Of a stretch of 64,000 bases of DNA, positions 51,906-59,601 are shown one piece after another; positions within the stretch are counted from its first letter, which is position 1, and each line of letters opens with the position of its first letter. The stretch spans positions 3,100,001 to 3,164,000 of the forward strand of contig NZ_CP022736.1 of the NCBI RefSeq assembly GCF_002257565.1, given 5' to 3'. The notes under the pieces are model-generated. The model did no database searches and was not told the origin of the DNA. It saw only the letters and a program-made list of their open reading frames with translations. The stretch is from Herbaspirillum sp. meg3. GTDB lineage: Bacteria; Pseudomonadota; Gammaproteobacteria; Burkholderiales; Burkholderiaceae_D. The translations under genes and the position numbers were made by a program.

Positions 51906-53554
51906 CAATAGACGTCGCGGCGGTAGCGGCCTTGCTCCGCCATGCTATCCAGCACTTCCTCGCCCAGAATCCCGCTCAGCACCTCTGCCACGCCACTCGC
52001 CATGCCATCCAGACTCCCGCAGACGTAGATTGCGGCCCCCTCGTCGACCCACTGTTGCAGCAGGTGCGCCGCTTCGCGCAGACGGTCCTGCACATAGATG
52101 CGCTGCGCCTGATCACGCGAGAAAGCCAGATCCAGGCGCGCCAGCATGCCATCCTCCTGCCATCGCTCAATTTCCGTACGATGGAAGAAATCGTGTTGCA
52201 CAGAACGTTCACCGAATAGCAGCCAGTTGCGGCGACGGCCCAAAGCGATACGTGCCTTCATGTGCGCGCGCAAACCCGCAAGGCCGGTGCCGTTGCCGAT
52301 CAGGATCAGCGGACAATCGTCGGCCGGCGGATGAAAACCGCGATTCGGCCGTACGCGCAAATCGAGTTCGCCCTGCTCGGCCAGATACGCTGTGAGCCAG
52401 CCCGATCCCAATCCCAGATTGCCGTCCGGCAGAATCGTCTGACGCACCAGCAGTTCCAATCGGCCATCCTGCGGCAGTGAGGCGATCGAGTATTCGCGAT
52501 GTGGCAGCGGTTTGAGACTGTCCACCAGGGCTTGCGCCGTCATTCCCTGCAACGACGCCAGTCCCGCAGCATCGTGCGGCAACAGGCTGCGTGCCAGGAT
52601 ATCGCTCAGCGTTTCGTCCTGCACGGGTGCGCTGCCATCCAGTTGCAAGGCATCCAGCAAGGCACGTACTTTGGCAGGATCGTTGCGTGGGCCGATTTCG
52701 GCGATGTCGCCGGCTTGCCATGACAGTGCCTGTTGTGCATCAACTGGCTTGAAAGACAAATGAAAAACCGCGCCGCCGGCGCTGCCGGGATTGAGCAGGC
52801 GGCGTTCGGACAAGATCCATCGTTCGTAACCGGGCGCGTTCCAGTCCGCCATGTCGGTGTGCCCACTCAGCACGCCAAGATGATGCTGCCAGTGACGTAA
52901 AGCGCCCGGATCGCCGTTATCCACTTCGACCATATCGAACAGGGCGTGCGCGCCGTGGTGGCGCAGCCAGGCGTCCAGAGCATGGCCGAATGCGCAGTAC
53001 TGCATATAACTGCGATCACCGAGCGCCAGCACGCCGTAGTGCAAATCAGGCAGCGTCGCCGCCTGCCCCATGACCTTCCTCGCGAACCCTGCCGCACTGT
53101 CGGGAGCGTCGCCTTCGCCCGTGGTGCTGACCACGAACAGCACACGGCGCGCCGCTTGCAATTGCGCCAGATCAAGTTGCGCGAGGCTGCAAGCACGGAT
53201 CTGCATGCCGGCATCTTTCAAGGCTTGCGCCGTCTGTTGTGCGATTTGCTCGGCAAAGCCGGTCTGACTGGCGAAGGCGATCAACATCTCTTTTGACGCC
53301 TCACCTGCCTGGCTAGCATCACTGTTCTGCCACGCCAACGCAGCCTGCTGCTTGCGGCGATAGCCGACGAAAATGACGAAGCAGAACACCATGTAAAACA
53401 GCAGCACCAGCGCCGCCACGAACAAGCGTCCGGTGGCGCCGTCCAGCAATTGCATCTGGCCGATAGCAATCGTCGCGCAGACGGCGCAAGCCAAGCCGAC
53501 CAGCCCGGGGCCGGGTATGAATTGTGTGAATTGCGTGTGCACTGGTTTGCTCAT
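51905..53554 (-). CDS. Membrane-anchored diflavin reductase (CysJ-like)
   Basis: This is a 549-residue fusion. Two N-terminal helices (about 14-36 and 42-64) are followed by GYRRKQQ, so the rest faces the cytosol. A flavodoxin domain (about 88-235) has the FMN loop FASQTGFAEQIA. The CysJ/cytochrome P450 reductase-like module has an FAD motif REYSIAS, the NADPH site LIGNGTGLAGLRAH, YVCGSLDGMASGV and the family-typical end RYRRDVY. It should carry NADPH electrons through FAD and FMN to a membrane partner. It is the last gene of a PepSY-DUF2271-DUF4198-ApbE operon and overlaps apbE by four bases. It is not likely to be assimilatory sulfite reductase, since no hemoprotein subunit is present. Confidence 0.9.
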   Translation of the reverse strand: MSKPVHTQFTQFIPGPGLVGLACAVCATIAIGQMQLLDGATGRLFVAALVLLFYMVFCFVIFVGYRRKQQAALAWQNSDASQAGEASKEMLIAFASQTGFAEQIAQQTAQALKDAGMQIRACSLAQLDLAQLQAARRVLFVVSTTGEGDAPDSAAGFARKVMGQAATLPDLHYGVLALGDRSYMQYCAFGHALDAWLRHHGAHALFDMVEVDNGDPGALRHWQHHLGVLSGHTDMADWNAPGYERWILSERRLLNPGSAGGAVFHLSFKPVDAQQALSWQAGDIAEIGPRNDPAKVRALLDALQLDGSAPVQDETLSDILARSLLPHDAAGLASLQGMTAQALVDSLKPLPHREYSIASLPQDGRLELLVRQTILPDGNLGLGSGWLTAYLAEQGELDLRVRPNRGFHPPADDCPLILIGNGTGLAGLRAHMKARIALGRRRNWLLFGERSVQHDFFHRTEIERWQEDGMLARLDLAFSRDQAQRIYVQDRLREAAHLLQQWVDEGAAIYVCGSLDGMASGVAEVLSGILGEEVLDSMAEQGRYRRDVY

Positions 53555-54558
53555 CCCAACATCGCCTGCATCGCTGGGGTAAGTCGCTCGCGGAAGCCGT
53601 TGCCATCACGGCTGACGAACAGAGCCGCCAGGCCGTTGCCAAGCGCCAGCGCGAGCCCCTCTTCATCGCCAAGCACCATCAATGCCGTGGCCCAGGCATC
53701 TGCAGTCATACAGTCGGCATGCAGCACGGCGACGGATGCCAAAGCATGGGCAACGGGTTGGGCCGACCGCGGGTCGATGGTGTGCGAGTAGCGGCGATCG
53801 TCATCTTCAAAATAACGCCGATAGTCGCCGGAAGTTGCCAGCGCCACGCCATGCAAGGCCGCAATGCTCTGCACCTGTTCATGCGTGTCGGATGTCGCCG
53901 GAGGATGTTCCATGCCGACCCACCACGGTTGACCATCGGCCTTGACGCCCTGCCCGTACAACTCACCACCGACTTCCACCAGATAACTGACTGCGCCGAT
54001 GCTGCGCAAATAAGCGGCAACCAGGTCGACGCCGTAGCCTTTGGCGATGGAAGAAAAATCCAGATACAGGCCACCCGGTTGCAGCAAGGCATGACGGGTG
54101 CGATCAATGCGGATGCGCTGCCAGCCGCAACGCTGACGTTCACGTGCGATGGCCGCTTCGTCCGGCCGATCCGCGCGTTTGGGATCGGGACCAAAGCCCC
54201 ACAGATTGACCAGCGGGCCGACACTCGGGTCATACGCGCCGCCACTGCGCTCGGCGACCGCAAGCGCGCAGTCGAGCACCTTCATAAAGTGTTCAGGCAA
54301 CACATGCCAGCTATCGGCAGCTGCGTGGTTGTAGCGGCTCAGGTCGGAGTCCTCGCTCCATGTGCTCATCTGCGCAACGACCAGGTCGAGTTGCCGTTGT
54401 ATGCCCTCCTGAATCGCCTCCTGACTGCTGCCTTCAGGCCGGATCAGCCTGACCGACCAGGACGTGCCCATCGTCAGCCCGGACAGGCTGTCGACAACGG
54501 CATCGGCCGGAACGGGATCAGGTTGAGCGAGGTTCAGCGGGATAAAGACGCGATTCAT
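53551..54558 (-). CDS. apbE: ApbE-family FAD:protein FMN transferase
   Basis: This 335-residue enzyme attaches FMN to Thr or Ser of target proteins. MGTSWSVRL at the start of the domain, MSTWSEDSDLSRYN, YDPSVGPLVNLWGFG, LDFSSIAKGYGVDLVA and VGGELYGQGVK are family blocks. TADAWATALMVLG and YSHTIDPRSAQPV bind FAD and Mg. Most ApbE proteins are exported, but this one starts MNRVFIPLNLAQPD without signal or lipobox, and an in-frame TGA lies 11 codons upstream. The likely substrate is the DUF2271 protein of the same operon. Its stop overlaps the reductase start. Confidence 0.92.
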   Translation of the reverse strand: MNRVFIPLNLAQPDPVPADAVVDSLSGLTMGTSWSVRLIRPEGSSQEAIQEGIQRQLDLVVAQMSTWSEDSDLSRYNHAAADSWHVLPEHFMKVLDCALAVAERSGGAYDPSVGPLVNLWGFGPDPKRADRPDEAAIARERQRCGWQRIRIDRTRHALLQPGGLYLDFSSIAKGYGVDLVAAYLRSIGAVSYLVEVGGELYGQGVKADGQPWWVGMEHPPATSDTHEQVQSIAALHGVALATSGDYRRYFEDDDRRYSHTIDPRSAQPVAHALASVAVLHADCMTADAWATALMVLGDEEGLALALGNGLAALFVSRDGNGFRERLTPAMQAMLG

Positions 54559-54627
54559 GACGGCACAAGCAATTTTTCCGGATAGAAATCAAGAGAACAA
54601 AAGATAGCCGTCGAATGACAGCCTGTA

Positions 54628-54660
54628 AAAACAGCGTTCGCCGCCGGTACGGCGAACGCC
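54628..54660 (-). terminator. Terminator-like hairpin inside the operon
   Basis: GCGTTCGCCG (54635-54644) pairs with CGGCGAACGC (54651-54660) around six bases. On the minus strand it is followed by TG and five T. It lies in the 185-base gap between the DUF4198 gene and apbE, so it would lower expression of apbE and the reductase relative to the upstream genes. Confidence 0.7.
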
Positions 54661-54743
54661 TGATACACCTGCAACGACAAGTTACCCGATTGACTTACCG
54701 GATAAGCTGCCTGCCATGCGGAAGCACAGCTCAGAACAAGTTC

Positions 54744-55562
54744 TTAAGGCGCCAACACTTCCAGCGTAGCGGTGTAATTGGCGCGACGATCAGTGGCCGG
54801 TTTCAGGTTCGGCTTGTTGTCCTTGACTGTCGCTTCCATCCAGTACATGCCGGCCGAAGGCCAGGTCACGCTGAACTTGCCGTCAGTATCAGTCGTCGGC
54901 GTCATTTCATTAAGCTTGTCGCGATAGCGCGTGCCGCCCGGCACCACCGTCACCTTGACGTTGGCGGCAGGTTTGCCGTCGAGCAGCATGCGGAAGCTCG
55001 CCGTCTCACCGGCGATCAGATCCGTCGGATGCGTGATCGCTTGCAGCTCCAGACCTGAGCCTGTTGTTTCCAGCACCTTCTTTGACGGCTTGCCGGCGGT
55101 GACGAAGGTCTCAATGCGGCCTTGCATCTGCGTGACTTGCAGATCCTTGGCATCGGCCGGAATTTCCTTTGCCATCGCCTCGGCGGTACCGCGCCAGCGC
55201 TTGGTCTGGCCGGCGGCATCCTTGTAGCTGCCGAACAATCCCATGCTGATGACGGCAATCTTGTAGGTGCCGCTTTGCGTCAGATGCACGTCGAAACTGG
55301 TGCGGAATTTGCCGGTGTAGGCGTTCTCAGGCTTGGCGAAAGTGCCGTCCGGCGCGGTGACTTGCAGGCCATCCAGTTTCAGCGCAAAACTTTCGAAGAA
55401 GAACAGGTCGTTGGACACGGCAGCATCGACCGTGACCCAGGGATCATTACCCGACAGAACTGTCGATGCCGGCAACAGCCAGGTGCGATGCGCGTTGGCC
55501 GACAGCGGCAAGCCAATCGCCAGGGTCATCGCCAGCGCGGCGATTTTGAATGCGCGTTTCAT
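54744..55562 (-). CDS. DUF4198 periplasmic protein
   Basis: This is a 272-residue protein with signal peptide ending at ANA-HR (residue 24), so the mature N-terminus begins with His. DUF4198 members resemble the metal-transport-associated NikM/CbiM accessory fold: HRTWLLPASTVLSGNDPWVTVDAA at the start, and two later beta domains with DGKPAANVKVTVVPGGTRYRDK and FSVTWPSAGMYWMEATV. An exposed N-terminal His could bind metal. GGAAGGA precedes ATG 55562. It follows DUF2271 by 14 bases and is part of the iron-linked operon. Confidence 0.88.
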   Translation of the reverse strand: MKRAFKIAALAMTLAIGLPLSANAHRTWLLPASTVLSGNDPWVTVDAAVSNDLFFFESFALKLDGLQVTAPDGTFAKPENAYTGKFRTSFDVHLTQSGTYKIAVISMGLFGSYKDAAGQTKRWRGTAEAMAKEIPADAKDLQVTQMQGRIETFVTAGKPSKKVLETTGSGLELQAITHPTDLIAGETASFRMLLDGKPAANVKVTVVPGGTRYRDKLNEMTPTTDTDGKFSVTWPSAGMYWMEATVKDNKPNLKPATDRRANYTATLEVLAP

Positions 55563-55576
55563 GTTGTTCCTTCCAA

Positions 55577-56113
55577 TTACGGTTTGAAGTCCAGCGTGAT
55601 GGCGCCCAGTTCGGATTCGCCCTTGCCCTTGGCATTTTGTCCAACCTTCGGAGGCCATTGCAGCGGCACCTTGACCACTTCGCGGCCACCGACTTCACGA
55701 GCTGCTTCGACCATCAGGATGTAGTCGCCGGCAGGCAACTGCGCCAACGGACCTTTGTCGCTGCTGAACGTTAACTGTTGATCGCCTGCAGGACGCGTCG
55801 CACCGCTCACGCCGTCTACAGGCATATGGACGTCACGGCCGGCACGGCGCCACCATTGACGCAAATCCTTGAGCCACTTCTCGCCTTCCTTGTCTTTCTT
55901 CTTGGTGTCATACCAGACTGCGAGCGTCGCCGCGACGCTTTGATCGGGACGCTCCAGCCACACCGCAACGTAAGGACGGTGATATTCAGCCACGTTCAAT
56001 CGCGGGATTTCGACTTTGACATTCATGTCTGCCGCAACCACCGGCAATGACACCACGCCCATCAAGGCAGCCGACAACGTTGTCGGCAACAGACCAGGAA
56101 CCAGCACGCGCAT
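55577..56113 (-). CDS. DUF2271 periplasmic protein with a flavinylation motif
   Basis: This 178-residue protein has a signal peptide ending at VVA-AD. The mature domain is a DUF2271 beta sandwich (VKVEIPRLNVAEYHRPYVAVWLER, TLAVWYDTKKKDKEGEKWLKDLRQWWRRAG). It contains DGVSGAT at residues 100-106, which matches the ApbE target motif D-G-x-(S/T)-G-A-(S/T); the predicted FMN attachment site is Thr106. With apbE in the same operon this protein is very likely a periplasmic flavin carrier. ATG 56113 has GAGG 9 bases upstream, and the in-frame extension to 56326 overlaps the PepSY gene without support. Confidence 0.9.
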   Translation of the reverse strand: MRVLVPGLLPTTLSAALMGVVSLPVVAADMNVKVEIPRLNVAEYHRPYVAVWLERPDQSVAATLAVWYDTKKKDKEGEKWLKDLRQWWRRAGRDVHMPVDGVSGATRPAGDQQLTFSSDKGPLAQLPAGDYILMVEAAREVGGREVVKVPLQWPPKVGQNAKGKGESELGAITLDFKP

Positions 56114-56163
56114 ATGAATCAACCTCGCTTGTGAAGAAAAAAGAATAGAAAAACCAGGAAAAA

Positions 56164-56808
56164 TCAGTGGATGAAAATGATCGCCAGCACCAGCGGCACC
56201 ACCAGTCCGAGACCCACCAGCGGCCAGGTCACCGGACGATTGCCTGCATGCAGTTGCAGCAGGAACATCCCCGTGATGCAGAACACCAGACACGCCACCG
56301 CAAAAATGTCGATGAACCAGCTCCACGCCGTGCCGGTATTGCGGCCTTTGTGCAAATCGTTGAAATAGGAAACCCAGCCGCGATCGGTTTTTTCATACTC
56401 GACCTTGCCGTTGCCGAGATCGACGCGCACCCAGGCATCGCCGCCCGGACGTGGTAGCGAGACGTACAGCTCATCGGCCGACCACTCTCCGGTTTGCTGG
56501 TCGATGGACACGGACAATTGCTTGTCGAGCCAGGTCTTCAGTGCTGTCGGCAAGGCATCCTTGTCCTTGTGTTCTTCTACCGTCAGTTGTGCCAGCAAGT
56601 CCTTGGACAACTGCGCCTGCTTGCTCGTCACCTGCGGATGCGCCTCGATTTGCGCAGAATGATTCAGCGTCAGACCGGTAGCAGCGAACAGCAGCATGGC
56701 GATCAGGCAGATGGCCGAACTGATCCAGTGCCACTGATGCAAATGCTTGAGCCAAAACGAACGGCGTTGCTGTTTTGGCATGTTTGCGGCGACGGCAGCT
56801 TCCCTCAT
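56164..56808 (-). CDS. PepSY-domain inner-membrane protein
   Basis: This is a 214-residue PepSY-TM protein with three helices (about 28-50, 155-180 and 190-212) and a periplasmic PepSY loop between the first two. Conserved histidines in KHLHQWHW (helix 1) and FNDLHKGRNTG (before helix 2) could bind heme. Related proteins (for example FpvG and PiuB) are tied to ferric siderophore reduction. The start could be ATG 56808 or 56781 (MPKQQRRSF). It is the first gene of the operon, with a Fur-box-like site 37 bases upstream. Confidence 0.88.
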   Translation of the reverse strand: MREAAVAANMPKQQRRSFWLKHLHQWHWISSAICLIAMLLFAATGLTLNHSAQIEAHPQVTSKQAQLSKDLLAQLTVEEHKDKDALPTALKTWLDKQLSVSIDQQTGEWSADELYVSLPRPGGDAWVRVDLGNGKVEYEKTDRGWVSYFNDLHKGRNTGTAWSWFIDIFAVACLVFCITGMFLLQLHAGNRPVTWPLVGLGLVVPLVLAIIFIH

Positions 56809-56844
56809 GTTCCACTGATGATGGCCTTGGAGGGCCAATCTAAA

Positions 56845-56859
56845 TAATAATAATTCTCA
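56845..56859 (-). promoter_or_regulatory. Putative Fur box
   Basis: On the minus strand TGAGAATTATTATTA matches the 7-1-7 Fur model TGATAATnATTATCA at 12 of 14 positions. It lies 37-51 bases before the PepSY start in a very AT-rich promoter region, so the operon is probably repressed by iron-loaded Fur. Confidence 0.75.
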
Positions 56860-57013
56860 ATTATAACTTCAGCAGAAGGAAAAAATGCAGCCTTTCTTCC
56901 AGATTTACTTTGCGATACATAAGGCTGCAAAACGATACGAGCGCATATTTTTTGCACCTTCACAGAACTTTGACGAACCAAATGATTGAAACAACGACAA
57001 GTTTTTGACATGA

Positions 57014-57049
57014 AACAAAAAAAATCGCCGCGGCAAATGCCCGGCGATT
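57014..57049 (-). terminator. Intrinsic terminator after the GST gene
   Basis: AATCGCCG pairs with CGGCGATT over an 11-base loop and is followed on the minus strand by a run of eight T. It lies 57 bases after the glutathione S-transferase stop codon. Confidence 0.82.
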
Positions 57050-57105
57050 CTCTTTCAATCCTGCAAATACAACCCGAGCTGCTGGCAGCTCAAATCATGG
57101 CCGTC

Positions 57106-57774
57106 TCAGCGCAGCAGCTCATAAGGGCCACCCCGCTCCAGTGCGCGCTGATAGGCTGGACGCCCATGGATCGCTTCGAGATATTTGAGCAGATTCGGAT
57201 AATGCCCATCCAAGCCGCCCCGCGAACGTGCGCCTTCTACCGGAAAGCTCATCTGGATGTCAGCGGCCGAGAAGGCATTGCCGGCAAACCAGGTGCTTTT
57301 GGACAGTTCGCCTTCCAGATATTGCAGATGGCGCTTGAGTTGCGGATCCACCATCTTGCCCAGCACGCCGTTGCAGATCAGGCGGGCAACCGGCCGGATC
57401 AGGCCCGGCACCGATTTCGGCAGGCGGCTGAAGATCAGCTTCATCAGCAACAGCGGCATCGCCGATCCTTCGGCATAGTGCAGCCAATAGCGATAGCGCA
57501 GCCGCTCCGGGGTGCCTGCTTCGGGGATGAATTTACCGTTACCGTAGCGTTCGACCAGATATTCGACAATCGCGCCGGACTCGGCAATCGTCAGGTCGCC
57601 GTCGGTAATTACCGGCGATTTACCCAGTGGATGGACGTCGCGCAGTGACTGCGGGGCCAGCATGGTCTTGGGGTCGCGCTGATAAAACTTGATGTCGTAC
57701 TCAAGTCCCAGCTCTTCCAGCAGCCATAGCACGCGCTGCGAGCGGGAATTGTTCAGATGATGGACAGTGATCAT
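57106..57774 (-). CDS. Glutathione S-transferase family protein
   Basis: This 222-residue protein has a thioredoxin-like N-terminal domain (MITVHHLNNSRSQRVLWLLEELGLEYDIKF) with the Ser of SRSQRVLW as the probable catalytic residue. LGKSPVITDGDLTIAESGAIVEYL is the glutathione-binding motif with the cis-Pro and ESG. The C-terminal domain is all-helical (FSAADIQMSFPVEG). It probably acts in detoxification or stress. It is divergent from a MocR-type regulator gene 69 bases away, which may control it. Confidence 0.9.
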   Translation of the reverse strand: MITVHHLNNSRSQRVLWLLEELGLEYDIKFYQRDPKTMLAPQSLRDVHPLGKSPVITDGDLTIAESGAIVEYLVERYGNGKFIPEAGTPERLRYRYWLHYAEGSAMPLLLMKLIFSRLPKSVPGLIRPVARLICNGVLGKMVDPQLKRHLQYLEGELSKSTWFAGNAFSAADIQMSFPVEGARSRGGLDGHYPNLLKYLEAIHGRPAYQRALERGGPYELLR

Positions 57775-57843
57775 GTATTGCGCCTTTCTGTAGAATGCGT
57801 AGCTGCGCTACTCTAACAGCAGAATAAAGCAGAACAATAAAGT

Positions 57844-59301
57844 ATGGCCCGTACAACCTCTACGCCCCAAGTCCCGCTCTACAAAAAATTCGCCGATGAA
57901 CTGGCGGCGTCCATTCACGCCGGTGTCCTGCAGCCGGGCGAACGCGTGACATCAGTGCGCGCCGCCAGCCAGCAGCACAACGTCAGCGTCACCACGGTCG
58001 TACGTGCCTACGAGCTGCTCGAAAGCCGCGGCATCATCGAGAGTCATCCGCAATCAGGTTATTTTGTGCGCAAGACGGCCGCATCGGCGTCAGCGCCCAC
58101 GGCAAGCACGCTGCTGCCGCCCACGCATCCGGCCACCCAGCAGCCGCATGAGGTCGACGTCAGCCGGCTGGTGCTGGCCACGCTGAAGACCATCCAGCAA
58201 GACGGCACTATTCCGCTCGGCTCGCCCTATCCGAATCCGGCACTGTTCCCTTCGCAGCGTATCGGCCAGTACGCAAGCCGTATCACGCGCAACAGCGACA
58301 GCTTCAGCGTCTTCACCGATCTGCCGCCGGGTCATCCTGACCTGCTGCGCCAGATCGCGCGACGCTATCTGGAAACCGGCCTCAATGTCGGTCCCGAGGA
58401 CATCATCATCACCGTCGGCGCAACCGAAGCGATCAATCTCTGCCTGCAAGCAGTAGCCCAGCCCGGCGACACGATCGCGGTGGAAACGCCAACCTTCTAC
58501 GCCATGCTGCACGCGATCGAACGCATGGGCATGCGCGCCGTCGAGATCCCCACTGATCCGTTGACCGGCCTCGATATGGATGCGCTCGAAGCCTTGCTGC
58601 AAACGCAGAAGATCGCCGCCTGCATGGTGATGCCGAACTTCCAGAATCCGCTCGGTTCGATGATGCCGGACGCGCACAAGCAGCGATTGGTCGATCTGGC
58701 CCATCAATACGACATGCCGCTGATCGAGGATGCGGTCTACAGTGAACTGTTCTACGGCGCCGCGCATCCGACCTCGCTCAAGACGTACGACCGCGACGGT
58801 CTGGTGCTGCACTGCTCGTCCTTCTCCAAGAGCCTGACCTCGGCGTATCGCGTGGGCTGGGCGATTCCGGGCCGTTACCGCTCTCAGGTAGAGAAGTTGA
58901 AATTCCTCAACACATTGGCAACGCCGACGATTCCACAACGTGCGATTGCCGAATATCTGACGCAGGGCGGCTTCGAGCGCCATCTGCGCCGGGTACGGCG
59001 CGGCCTGCTGCAACAGCGCGATCTGATGCGGCATTTCGTATTGCGATTTTTTCCTGAAGGGACACGCGTGTCGGAACCGGCGGGCGGCTACATCCTGTGG
59101 ATCGAGCTGCCGCCACGCGTGGATGCGATGGAGTTGTACCGGCGCTGCCTGGTGCTGGGCATCACGATCGCACCGGGACGCATCTTTGCGGCGACCAATC
59201 GCTACAGCCATTACATCCGGCTGAACTACAGCTATACATGGTCGAAAGAGATTGAAAAAGCCTTGAAGACGATTGCCAAGATTGTCGCCGAACTCAGCTA
59301 A
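57844..59301 (+). CDS. MocR-type regulator (GntR HTH plus aminotransferase-like domain)
   Basis: This 485-residue protein has a GntR winged helix (about 10-75: YKKFADELAASIHAGVLQPGERV, then TTVVRAYELLESRGIIESHPQSGYFV). The remainder is a PLP fold-type I domain with VGATEAINLCLQAVAQPGDTIAVETPTFY, NFQNPLGSMMP and the PLP lysine in SSFSKSLTSAYRVGW. It is a paralogue of the MocR gene at 11121. It probably regulates the divergent GST gene or itself; the effector is unknown. Confidence 0.9.
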   Translation: MARTTSTPQVPLYKKFADELAASIHAGVLQPGERVTSVRAASQQHNVSVTTVVRAYELLESRGIIESHPQSGYFVRKTAASASAPTASTLLPPTHPATQQPHEVDVSRLVLATLKTIQQDGTIPLGSPYPNPALFPSQRIGQYASRITRNSDSFSVFTDLPPGHPDLLRQIARRYLETGLNVGPEDIIITVGATEAINLCLQAVAQPGDTIAVETPTFYAMLHAIERMGMRAVEIPTDPLTGLDMDALEALLQTQKIAACMVMPNFQNPLGSMMPDAHKQRLVDLAHQYDMPLIEDAVYSELFYGAAHPTSLKTYDRDGLVLHCSSFSKSLTSAYRVGWAIPGRYRSQVEKLKFLNTLATPTIPQRAIAEYLTQGGFERHLRRVRRGLLQQRDLMRHFVLRFFPEGTRVSEPAGGYILWIELPPRVDAMELYRRCLVLGITIAPGRIFAATNRYSHYIRLNYSYTWSKEIEKALKTIAKIVAELS

Positions 59302-59318
59302 CATTCGTCAGCTCAAGC

Positions 59319-59579
59319 TCAGCCGTGCAGCTTGAGCCCGGCAGCCGTCAGTATGGCGTTGCCCGTGCCATCGTCGTTGACCACGACGGTGGCAATCCCC
59401 GCCTCTTCCAACGCCGTCAAAAACCGCCGCAAGGTACTCATGCGCAGTTCGGTGCGTTTGGACAGACGCGCCAGCGACAGCGGCGCCTGGCTGCGCTGAT
59501 ACTCCTGGTACAGCTCATCCAGAATACGGATCAGTTCCGGAGGAAGCTGATCCTGCAACGAATCGTGTGCGTCGTCCAT
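59319..59579 (-). CDS. Small winged-helix-like protein downstream of the YdeP-type enzyme
   Basis: This 86-residue protein has an acidic N-terminal helix (DQLPPELIRILDELYQEYQ) and an HTH-like segment LARLSKRTELRMSTLRRFLTALEEAGIATV followed by a beta-turn VVVNDDGTGNAILTAAG like a wing. It could be a DNA-binding regulator or a chaperone of the molybdoenzyme encoded 22 bases upstream, with which it is surely cotranscribed. ATG 59579 is the only start in the correct place; the longer frame to 59822 lies inside the enzyme gene. Confidence 0.7.
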   Translation of the reverse strand: MDDAHDSLQDQLPPELIRILDELYQEYQRSQAPLSLARLSKRTELRMSTLRRFLTALEEAGIATVVVNDDGTGNAILTAAGLKLHG

Positions 59580-59601
59580 AGGGATGCTCTCGGTTACGCT
59601 C

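Noticed and set aside
51905..53554. Assimilatory sulfite reductase CysJ
   Set aside because: Although the C-terminal half is CysJ-like, it has two membrane helices, no cysI neighbour, and sits in an iron-type operon with ApbE and PepSY.
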